A DNA stretch of 8,881 nucleotides from Planctomycetaceae bacterium. Lineage in GTDB: Bacteria; Planctomycetota; Planctomycetia; Pirellulales; Thermoguttaceae. How positions within the stretch are numbered: position 1 is the stretch's first letter; each line of letters opens with the position of its first letter. This document shows positions 1 through 5,221 of this stretch, in pieces. The notes under the pieces were generated by a model, which saw nothing but the letters and a program-made list of their open reading frames with translations, searched no databases and had not been told where the DNA came from. The stretch is taken from the NCBI GenBank assembly GCA_031274045.1, contig JAISQS010000182.1, positions 1-8,881 of the forward strand, read 5' to 3'. A program made the position numbers and the translations under genes.

Positions 1-72
1 GGTGTTTTGTAATTCTTTGCTTGTCATTGAGTTATGACGCAAAATTGCCAAAAATTCTGGGTCAGGCATCAT
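1..72 (-). CDS. 5' end of an unidentified protein, possibly winged-helix DNA-binding (partial)
   Basis: Only the first 24 codons are visible; the gene runs off the left edge of the window. It starts at a doubled ATG (72 and 69) with a good Shine-Dalgarno, GGAG at 83-80, seven bases upstream, which is unusual among the genes here. The peptide opens MMPDPEFLAILR and continues to MTSKELQNT. The short helix followed by a [T/S]-x-[K]-E-L segment resembles the start of a winged helix-turn-helix, as found at the N terminus of some HipA-family (YjjJ-like) proteins and many regulators. That match is an inference from a few residues. It lies about 130 bp downstream of cas1 on the same strand. A near-perfect 21-bp palindrome at 114-134 sits 41 bp upstream of its start. 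It is not recognisably Cas9, Cas4 or Csn2. Confidence 0.55.
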   Translation of the reverse strand, partial: MMPDPEFLAILRHNSMTSKELQNT

Positions 73-113
73 TTTTTTACTCCATAAAAATAGGTTTTTT
101 CAACAACAATTGC

Positions 114-134
114 CGAATGTTTTAAAAACATTCG
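114..134. promoter_or_regulatory. 21-bp palindrome between cas1 and the next gene
   Basis: The sequence CGAATGTTTT-A-AAAACATTCG is a perfect palindrome with 10-bp arms and one central base. It lies 67 bp past the cas1 stop codon and 41 bp before the ATG of the following minus-strand gene. No clean T-run follows it on either strand, so an intrinsic terminator is not well supported. The symmetry and location would fit an operator for the downstream gene, which may itself encode a DNA-binding protein. That role is inferred. Confidence 0.4.
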
Positions 135-201
135 ACTAAACAATGGGTGATTTATTACACAAAATTGATCTGATAAGCCCATACATTGACGGTTAGTTTT
201 C

Positions 202-1257
202 TTATTTCGGCAAATCGTCAATAATCGGCAAATACAGTGAATCGATCTCTTTGGCAAAAAAACGAACTAATGAATGAGCCGTAGTTGAAATCACGTCAAA
301 TAATTTACGATTTTCACCGTCCACATCAAAACGCCCCGTCAACGGTTCTATTAGTTCCTTTTTCACTTCAGTTGTCAACGCCCTCGACAACTTTTTATGC
401 TTAATTTTTGACCTGATATATTGGATGCAAACTAATCGATCAACCTGAGGACGAAACGGCTCCATCAAATCATCCGCCAAACAAAACGGATTGTATTTGT
501 TGTGATGATGCAAGCCGATCGCAGGATGAAATCCCGTCGCACAAACCGCACGAGCGACAATTGACCGCAACACCGCATAACCATAATTCAGACGAATATT
601 CAACGGATCATTACCGTCTTGCTGCCGTCTAAACTCAACATCACCATCAAACAAATATTGCCAATAACGCCGAGCCGCATGCGCCTCAACATTTTCAGGA
701 TCGCCGCTCTTAACACGCTCTGCCATTGCAAGCAAACCATGATCCTCCTCACGCGACGCTAATAGTAATTTCGCTTGCGATTTGATTTTCGCCCTAATAA
801 TTTGCTGCCATGCGTTCTTTTTTTGCGGCAATGAAGCCTCGATCTGTATTTGAAGCCGCTGAGACGGCAGCGAATGACTGTCAAGCGGCAACATCATACA
901 GACCGGTCGATATTTCCTGTCACAAATTGTCAACATACATCCGTTTTCCGCGAGATTTTGCATCACTGATTGGGCAAGCGACACTTGATTATGCGAAATG
1001 ATAATAACCGCAATCTCACTGTACGGAATTGAAACCGGCGGTTTGCCTTCTTGTTCAATTAGAAGTTGTTCATTTGTTGTTGTCAACTTACTCGGCGTTT
1101 CAGAAAAATCCAAAACATGCTGATTACTGCCATTATTCGGACAAGAAATGTTTTGTCTTGAAACCGAATTGGAAGTAGATGACGAATCATTTGACTCATT
1201 TTTGCCAACGAGATCATTTTTGTTAAAAAACGATGAAATTTGGTCTAGGAGATTCAT
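202..1257 (-). CDS. cas1: CRISPR-associated endonuclease Cas1, type II (NMENI-like)
   Basis: Cas1 is the metal-dependent integrase that, with Cas2, inserts spacers into CRISPR arrays. From the ATG at 1257 the product has 351 residues. The N-terminal beta domain covers about 47-135 (LLIEQEG at 65-71, PLDSHS at 124-129). The helical catalytic domain carries the family signatures: SGDPENVEAHAARRYW with metal ligand E191, GLHHHN with H250/H251, and LADDLMEPFRP with D262, D263 and E266. These are the type II Cas1 motifs, and all expected ligands are present. Residues 1-46 form a Ser/Asn-rich extension not expected in the family, where proteins usually begin near residue 47 and run to about 300 residues. 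An in-frame ATG at 1272 would add five more residues (MRKLK). The start lies inside the end of cas2 (35-nt overlap), suggesting translational coupling. The open frame continues upstream through cas2, but that part is a frame shadow. Confidence 0.95.
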   Translation of the reverse strand: MNLLDQISSFFNKNDLVGKNESNDSSSTSNSVSRQNISCPNNGSNQHVLDFSETPSKLTTTNEQLLIEQEGKPPVSIPYSEIAVIIISHNQVSLAQSVMQNLAENGCMLTICDRKYRPVCMMLPLDSHSLPSQRLQIQIEASLPQKKNAWQQIIRAKIKSQAKLLLASREEDHGLLAMAERVKSGDPENVEAHAARRYWQYLFDGDVEFRRQQDGNDPLNIRLNYGYAVLRSIVARAVCATGFHPAIGLHHHNKYNPFCLADDLMEPFRPQVDRLVCIQYIRSKIKHKKLSRALTTEVKKELIEPLTGRFDVDGENRKLFDVISTTAHSLVRFFAKEIDSLYLPIIDDLPK

Positions 1258-1528
1258 TTTCAATTTTCTCATGATTGTTGTAGATTTCCATTTTATCGAA
1301 CGTTTTTGGCGGCAAACTAATAATTCGGATATTGCCAAATCTCGGCAATACTTTTCGTATCTTCCGCTTGATTGACTCCGAATAGGCATCGCTTTCCGCA
1401 AATTTGAGATAAACGGAAAATTGAATTTTGGTAAATCCGAGCGAAAGAAGCCGCTTTCTAAACCGCCGATAAATTCGACGATCTCGCTTTTCTTTTGTCG
1501 GAAGATCAAACATAACGAGTAGGTACAT
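1223..1528 (-). CDS. cas2: CRISPR-associated protein Cas2, type II-like
   Basis: Cas2 is the small ferredoxin-fold protein that bridges two Cas1 dimers in the spacer-integration complex. From the ATG at 1528 it has 101 residues, the usual length. It opens MYLLVMFDLP, with the conserved Asp at residue 8, followed by a basic helix (KRDRRIYRRFRKRLL), the GFTKIQFSVY strand at 31-40 and the RIISLPPKTFDKMEIY region, all typical of type II Cas2. An in-frame GTG at 1576 would add 16 residues (MFRTGFFELSNKSKFI), but these have no counterpart in the family, so the ATG at 1528 is preferred. Neither start has a clear Shine-Dalgarno. The 3' end overlaps the start of cas1. The order cas2 then cas1 is the reverse of the usual cas1-cas2. 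A large palindromic repeat begins 56 bp upstream of the ATG. Confidence 0.93.
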   Translation of the reverse strand: MYLLVMFDLPTKEKRDRRIYRRFRKRLLSLGFTKIQFSVYLKFAESDAYSESIKRKIRKVLPRFGNIRIISLPPKTFDKMEIYNNHEKIENESPRPNFIVF

Positions 1529-1584
1529 TATGAATTTTGATTTATTAGATAACTCAAAAAAACCGGTTCTGAACACGAAAATAT

Positions 1585-1668
1585 GTAATATATCAGCGAA
1601 ATATTCGGCTTTAACTCAACCTTATTTTTACCTGATTTTTCCTAAACAAAACAACCTTAGTAGCCATT
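1585..1668 (-). repeat. R1 repeat, copy 1 (84 bp)
   Basis: Read on the minus strand, the repeat starts AATGGCTACTAAGG and ends CGCTGATATATTAC. It matches 5086-5169 at 81 of 84 positions by eye. The last 20 bases contain a small hairpin (CGAA-TAT-TTCG) and a TATATT that could act as a -10 element for cas2, whose ATG lies 56 bp further on. No matching -35 is clear. It forms the left arm of a composite inverted repeat with 1742-1827. Confidence 0.85.
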
Positions 1669-1675
1669 GTAGTAA

Positions 1676-1725
1676 AGTTAGTTTTTAGTTTTTAGTGGAT
1701 TGATACTGAAAACTAAAAACTGACT
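1676..1725. repeat. Hairpin in simple sequence at the centre of the R1 palindrome
   Basis: Two 21-base arms (1676-1696 and 1705-1725) built from the simple motif AGTTTTTAGT / ACTAAAAACT pair with only two mismatches around an 8-base loop. The hairpin sits in the gap between the two inverted R1 copies. Similar low-complexity filler (GAATTATGAA words at 5062-5085) adjoins R1 copy 3, so simple sequence next to the GGCTACTAAGG end recurs. Confidence 0.7.
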
Positions 1726-1741
1726 ACTAAAAACTACTCGC

Positions 1742-1827
1742 GCTACTAAGGTTGTTTTTGTAAGAAAATCAGGTCGTAAATAAGGTTTGTTTTTTCTACG
1801 GCGTTGAAGTATTCACTGATATATTAC
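1742..1827 (+). repeat. R1 repeat, diverged inverted copy 2
   Basis: This copy is in the opposite orientation to copy 1 and more diverged. It shares GCTACTAAGGTTGTTTTTG at the inner end, an AAATCAGGT block in the middle, and CACTGATATATTAC at the outer end. With copy 1 it makes a 243-bp inverted repeat (1585-1827) whose outer ends are both GTAATATATCAGYGAA when read inward, like the terminal inverted repeats of a miniature transposable element. It ends 6 bp before the stop codon of the gene at 1834-2364. I could not see a target-site duplication. Confidence 0.7.
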
Positions 1828-1833
1828 CGTTTA

Positions 1834-2364
1834 TTAAACTTTTGGAATCCCGCTGAAAGGATTCTCCCCGTAGTAACTGACCTCCAAATACAAAAGCACA
1901 AACGCAATAATAATCGCAGCCAACGACAAACCAAGAACCAACGTAAAAAAATCAGGAGGATACACCGGCGCAGGCGTTTTTACTATTTGATCTGCTGTGG
2001 AACCGGTTGATCCGTCGGGCGATGACGTACCTGTTGTTTGAGAACCGCCGCGAGAAAAATCGTCGAATATATTATTTTTTGATAAATTCTCATCCGGCAA
2101 ACCACCGACAGGCAACCCGCCAGCCGACAAATCATCCGGTTGAAAACCGCCAAACGGTAAATCATTCGACGGCAAACCGTCAGCCGAAACTTCACCAGAT
2201 GGCAAACCATCCGACGGCAAACCATCAAACGTCGGTAAATCATCAGACAGCGGATCAATATCAAATGTCGGTATCTCATCAGACGGCAAATCATCCAACC
2301 CCAAACTATCAATATCAAACGAATCATCTATCCCATCTTTGCTTTTTTCTAAATCTATTGACAT
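1834..2364 (-). CDS. Acidic repeat protein with one C-terminal membrane anchor
   Basis: The function is not known to me. The 176-residue product has three parts. Residues 1-23 are acidic. Residues 24-92 are degenerate five-residue repeats of the form D-[DG]-L-P-S (for example FDGLPSDGLPSGE), encoded by visible 15-bp repeats at about 2089-2295. Residues 100-137 are a Gly/Ser/Thr/Pro linker. A single hydrophobic segment follows at about 139-160, then a short tail ending YYGENPFSGIPKV. No signal peptide is visible, so a tail-anchored or N-in topology is likely. The gene follows the coiled-coil membrane protein gene by 49 nt on the same strand, probably in one transcript. A C-terminal membrane segment followed by a short aromatic tail fits small conserved planctomycete membrane proteins; that is a recollection, not a search result. 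No Shine-Dalgarno precedes the ATG at 2364. Confidence 0.85.
   Translation of the reverse strand: MSIDLEKSKDGIDDSFDIDSLGLDDLPSDEIPTFDIDPLSDDLPTFDGLPSDGLPSGEVSADGLPSNDLPFGGFQPDDLSAGGLPVGGLPDENLSKNNIFDDFSRGGSQTTGTSSPDGSTGSTADQIVKTPAPVYPPDFFTLVLGLSLAAIIIAFVLLYLEVSYYGENPFSGIPKV
2089..2295 (-). repeat. 15-bp tandem repeats coding for DGLPS-type pentapeptides
   Basis: Degenerate 15-bp units, seen on the plus strand as variants of GACGGCAAACCATC, run through the first half of the acidic membrane protein. They encode D-[DG]-L-P-[S/N/F] pentapeptides. The phase is conserved better than the sequence, so the array is expected to vary in unit number among relatives. Confidence 0.75.
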
Positions 2365-2413
2365 GATTTTATTAAGTTGCTTGTAATTTAAGTTTTCGTT
2401 GACGTTTTGCGGT

Positions 2414-3277
2414 TTACTTTACGGTTAATTCATCCGTATTTACGACTTCAACAATATCGTCTTTTTGGACAGTTCCTCTTCGAAATTCAGGCATGACAAC
2501 CGCCACCGCCCTGTCCGCCTCAACACTGTCAATTTTCAATTTGCCAATCAACATCGCTCTGCCGTTGTTTCCCTTGCGAACAATATCTAACTTATGCCCG
2601 ACAAGCAACCCCGAATCCGACCCGATAGAAATCTCAACCCAACCCCGATCCCTTACCTGCGTAATCCGCCCATGAACCCCATGCGGCGGAGAACCCGAAT
2701 ACAACTCCGGCATCGGCAACAAACCATGTTTCCGCAATACATCAACAGCATTCTTGTAATCCTTCGCCAACTGAATACCGACCGACTTGATCGCCGCCAA
2801 ATCCATCGCCAAACTATGCGCCTCGTCCGTTTTTGCAACAAGCGTCGAATAAAGCTCCGCCCAACGCGCCTGCGCCTCACGAAAATCCGAACGATAAACC
2901 TCCAACTCCGCCCGCAATTGCTCCATATTTTTACCAGACAACACAACCGCAGAAACATTCTCCTGACGCTCCGCACTCAACCTATTATTCTCCGCCAAAA
3001 GCGTCTTGTTCTCATTTTCGGTCACTTCAACTTTGCTCTGAAGCGTCGAAATCGCGTTCGCCTTGCGGATAACCTCCTCGTAAAGCTTCTTCTCCAAGTC
3101 ATCACGCAAAACAATAATTTGATCAATTTGCGACTTCAATTGCTCATTTTCCTTCTGAAGAACTTCCGCCTTGTCCTTCCAATTTTTATGCGTCGAATAA
3201 ATTGTTACGGCAAAACCCATAATCAATATACTCATCGCAAAAATCAAAATCACAAACATCCTGCCAATCAAATTCAT
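2414..3277 (-). CDS. Membrane-anchored coiled-coil protein with a C-terminal beta domain
   Basis: The product has 287 residues. An N-terminal hydrophobic segment at about 5-27 (FVILIFAMSILIMGFAVTIY) is followed by THKNWKDK, so it looks like an uncleaved anchor. A long charged coiled coil runs from about 33 to 150, with frequent Glu/Lys/Leu and heptad-like spacing. The C-terminal part (about 200-280) reads as a small beta domain: GRITQVRDRGWVEISIGSD, then GLLVGHKLDIVRKG, IGKLKIDSVEADRAVAVV and QKDDIVEV. This pattern resembles the SH3-like C-terminal modules that follow coiled coils in some envelope and flagella-associated proteins. I know similar proteins as conserved hypotheticals in Planctomycetes; the role is unknown, perhaps envelope structure. 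The ATG at 3277 is supported by a strong Shine-Dalgarno, GAGGTGA at 3287-3281, one of only two clear ones in the window. A weak promoter (TTGTGT, 16 bp, TTTAAT at 3324-3297) may serve this gene and the one downstream. Confidence 0.9.
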   Translation of the reverse strand: MNLIGRMFVILIFAMSILIMGFAVTIYSTHKNWKDKAEVLQKENEQLKSQIDQIIVLRDDLEKKLYEEVIRKANAISTLQSKVEVTENENKTLLAENNRLSAERQENVSAVVLSGKNMEQLRAELEVYRSDFREAQARWAELYSTLVAKTDEAHSLAMDLAAIKSVGIQLAKDYKNAVDVLRKHGLLPMPELYSGSPPHGVHGRITQVRDRGWVEISIGSDSGLLVGHKLDIVRKGNNGRAMLIGKLKIDSVEADRAVAVVMPEFRRGTVQKDDIVEVVNTDELTVK

Positions 3278-3497
3278 AAATCACCTCAAAAACACAATTA
3301 AAATTCTGTCACCAAAAAACACAACCAAAAACAATCACACCACCGGTAAACTTTGCACACCCCCTACAATTGTTACCGACACGCACGAAAAATCAACACA
3401 ACTTTCTACCCCTATCGGCAAAATAAAATTTTTTCCACACCTATTTTCCAATTTTAAACGCCACACGCAATAAACATCGGAAACCAAAACGTTCGGA
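3278..3497. other. Intergenic stretch with strong strand asymmetry
   Basis: Together with the REP-like pair to its right this is a 381-bp gap between hpnC and the coiled-coil gene. The first 220 bp are almost lacking in G on the plus strand and rich in A and C. I see no gene here beyond the Shine-Dalgarno and possible promoter of the coiled-coil gene. A 73-codon minus-strand open frame across 3335-3556 translates part of the REP element and is not believed. Confidence 0.6.
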
Positions 3498-3525
3498 TTG
3501 TAGGGGCGAGGCTTGCCCTCGTCCC
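3498..3525 (+). repeat. REP-like hairpin, copy 1
   Basis: TTGTAGGGGCGAGG and its continuation to GTCCC form a hairpin with 9-bp arms (GGGGCGAGG / CCTCGTCCC, one G-T wobble) around a 6-base loop, headed by the tetranucleotide GTAG at 3500-3503. A GTAG head before an imperfect palindrome is the layout of classical REP elements mobilised by RAYT transposases (established knowledge). Homology to the other copies continues about 20 bases past the hairpin (AATAGGTGCGGAAATCGCGT). Confidence 0.8.
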
Positions 3526-3598
3526 AATAGGTGCGGAAATCGCGTTGATATGCCAAATTTTTTTGCCGTAAAAATTACAACACGTTTCACGCTCCTTC

Positions 3599-3626
3599 GG
3601 GACGAGGGCAAGCCTCGCCCCTACAA
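3599..3626 (-). repeat. REP-like hairpin, copy 2 (inverted)
   Basis: This is the exact 28-base reverse complement of 3498-3525, separated from it by 73 bp, so the pair is a BIME-like head-to-head arrangement. It begins 33 bp downstream of the hpnC stop codon. It has no T-run after it on the minus strand, so it could protect or attenuate the 3' end of the hpnC message rather than terminate it in the classical way. Confidence 0.8.
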
Positions 3627-3658
3627 AATTTGCCGTGTGCGGTGATTTGGGCGAACGT

Positions 3659-4765
3659 TTAAAATTTTCTGTTTAGTAGTGCGTTTATGATAATTTTTAT
3701 TTTGTCTAGTTTTGTTACGATTGGGCGTTTTTTGAGTACGCAATAATTTATGTTTTCAATTGCGTTGAGTATTGCCAGCCCGCCGCGTATAAACAACGAA
3801 ATATCAAAACGGATCATTTTTGGCACCGCATCCAACAACGGAACTCCTGCTATTAGCCTCTTGCGAGCATCATCGACAAGTTCACGCATCATTGACTTGA
3901 ACTCCGCAGTTTCGCCGAACGGTAATTTGCGTGCGCCCGCGTTGACCAAATCTGCATCAATATTTGCATTGACATCAACATCGATATCAATCCCATACCT
4001 CAACGCAACCTCACGCGGAATATAACAACGCCCCATCAACCAATCCCGCGCAATATCTTGCCAAAAATTCGCCAGTTGCAATCCGGTACAAATTGAATCA
4101 GACAAACTCAACACTCGCGGCTCTATCTCAATTTCTCCAACCCGATCCGCTCCCGCCACGCCTCCGCTTCCGCCGCTTCCTCCGCAGCCGCCAGCCACCG
4201 CATAAACAAGATGCAACACAATCCGACCAACAGGATTCGCCGAATTACAACAATACCCAACCAACTCCTCCATCGTATCATAACGCCGTTTTGTCTGATC
4301 TTGTCTGAACGCAATAAGCAAATTCGTAAAAGGTTCTTTGGGCAATTTATATTGACGAACCACATCCGACAACGCCACACAAATCGGATACCCCAAATCA
4401 GGCAACAAAACAGATTTTGACCCAGCCGAAATTTCAGACGCGATGGATTGCGCATATTGTTGTTCGCTCGTCAAATCGCCGTCGGCATAACGGAAACATT
4501 CATCAACTCTACGTTCCCATTGGTCAAGAAGCTCGATTGCCCGCACGCGAGCAGATTCAGAACCGTCATTCGCATCGCCCAAATCATCCGAATAACGACA
4601 ATACGCATAAACCACCTCCATCGGAACACGCAATCGCTTCGGCAACAAAAAACTCACCACACTAAAATTCTCATAATGAGACCTCGCCAAACGCCCACAA
4701 CACGCAAACGCCTCCGACAACAATAACCCACCACCAATTTCCGAAAAAATTTCTTTGACCATCAC
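3659..4765 (-). CDS. hpnC: Squalene-synthase-family protein HpnC (hydroxysqualene synthase)
   Basis: HpnC acts with HpnD and HpnE in the bacterial three-step route from farnesyl diphosphate to squalene, converting presqualene diphosphate to hydroxysqualene. The 368-residue product shows the family motifs: RLARSHYENFSVVSFLLPKRL at 25-45, the first Asp-rich motif in YAYCRYSDDLGD (D60, D61, D64), FRQDQTKRRYDT at 153-164, YCCNSANPVGRIVLHL, and SDSICTGLQLANFWQDIARD with D237 and D241. SHYENF and LSDSICTGLQLANFWQD favour HpnC over HpnD or phytoene synthase. It is longer than the usual 280-300 residues because of inserts at about 94-120, a Gly-rich loop at 191-208 (GGCGGSGGSGG) and an Asp/Ile/Asn run at 259-274. 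No hpnD or hpnE is in the window. The frame opens GTG (4765) then ATG (4762). No Shine-Dalgarno is seen, and either codon could be the start. Confidence 0.9.
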   Translation of the reverse strand: MMVKEIFSEIGGGLLLSEAFACCGRLARSHYENFSVVSFLLPKRLRVPMEVVYAYCRYSDDLGDANDGSESARVRAIELLDQWERRVDECFRYADGDLTSEQQYAQSIASEISAGSKSVLLPDLGYPICVALSDVVRQYKLPKEPFTNLLIAFRQDQTKRRYDTMEELVGYCCNSANPVGRIVLHLVYAVAGGCGGSGGSGGVAGADRVGEIEIEPRVLSLSDSICTGLQLANFWQDIARDWLMGRCYIPREVALRYGIDIDVDVNANIDADLVNAGARKLPFGETAEFKSMMRELVDDARKRLIAGVPLLDAVPKMIRFDISLFIRGGLAILNAIENINYCVLKKRPIVTKLDKIKIIINALLNRKF

Positions 4766-4877
4766 AAAAATTTTCTAATTTGTCCGTACTGTTTTTTAAT
4801 AATTCACAGGAAGATAATGCTACGTGTCTAAAAGAAAGTTCCATATTTTTTAATCCGTTCTATGCTTTCGCGTTATT

Positions 4878-5042
4878 ACATTCCGTTAGGAATGTATCGC
4901 TCGGTAGAAAATGAAGCCCCCGCCGAATCATTGCATTCCGTAGGAATGCAACCCCATGACTTGCCCAATGGCGGCATTCCTACGGAATGCTAGTTTGCGT
5001 GAGAACTCATTTTCTACCGAGCGATGCAAGCCTACGGCTTGC
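4878..5042. repeat. Cluster of four CCGTAGG-type hairpins, two enclosed by a 19-bp inverted repeat
   Basis: Four short hairpins lie in a row: ACATTCC-GTTA-GGAATGT at 4878-4895, TGCATTCC-GTA-GGAATGCA at 4932-4950, GCATTCC-TAC-GGAATGC at 4974-4990, and GCAAGCC-TAC-GGCTTGC at 5026-5042. All share a C-C, 3-4 base loop, G-G core. A perfect 19-bp inverted repeat, ATCGCTCGGTAGAAAATGA at 4896-4914 and its complement at 5007-5025, encloses the middle two and directly abuts the outer two. The whole is a symmetrical nested structure, as in REP/BIME-type or miniature transposable elements. It lies between argH and hpnC. Confidence 0.85.
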
Positions 5043-5085
5043 AAAACATGATATTACAAATGTGAATTATGAACTTTGAATTATG

Positions 5086-5169
5086 AATGGCTACTAAGGT
5101 TGTTTTGTTTAGGAAAAATCAGGTAAAAATAAGGCTGAGTTAAAGACGGATATTTCGCTGATATATTAC
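5086..5169 (+). repeat. R1 repeat, copy 3 (84 bp)
   Basis: It matches copy 1 (1585-1668, opposite strand) at 81 of 84 positions; the three differences all fall in the AAGGTTGAGTTAAAG-CGAATAT part. It begins AATGGCTACTAAGG and ends CGCTGATATATTAC, 52 bp below the argH stop codon. The near identity of two copies 3.5 kb apart indicates recent spread or selection on the sequence. Confidence 0.85.
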
Positions 5170-5221
5170 CCAAAATTTAAAAATCCTTCCCTTCCATTAC
5201 GTTCCATTACCCTCCTGTGAA

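Larger units (their letters stand above)
4766..5221. other. 456-bp intergenic region filled with repeats
   Basis: This gap separates the argH stop from the hpnC start. From right to left it holds 52 bp of plain sequence, R1 copy 3 (5086-5169), simple GAATTATGAA-type sequence (5062-5085), the hairpin cluster (4878-5042), and about 110 bp upstream of hpnC in which I see no confident promoter. No protein gene is supported. Confidence 0.7.

Noticed and set aside
69..257. Minus-strand 62-codon open frame after cas1
   Set aside because: It overlaps the end of cas1 and the start of the next gene, has an ordinary random composition and no ribosome site.
1258..1509. Upstream continuation of the cas1 reading frame, giving a 435-residue protein
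   Set aside because: This part runs in another frame through the well-supported cas2 gene, and its translation has no likeness to Cas1.
3335..3556. Minus-strand 73-codon open frame
   Set aside because: Its N-terminal part (DEGKPRPYNPN) is a translation of the REP-like hairpin; the same peptide appears from the unrelated copy at 7092-7118.
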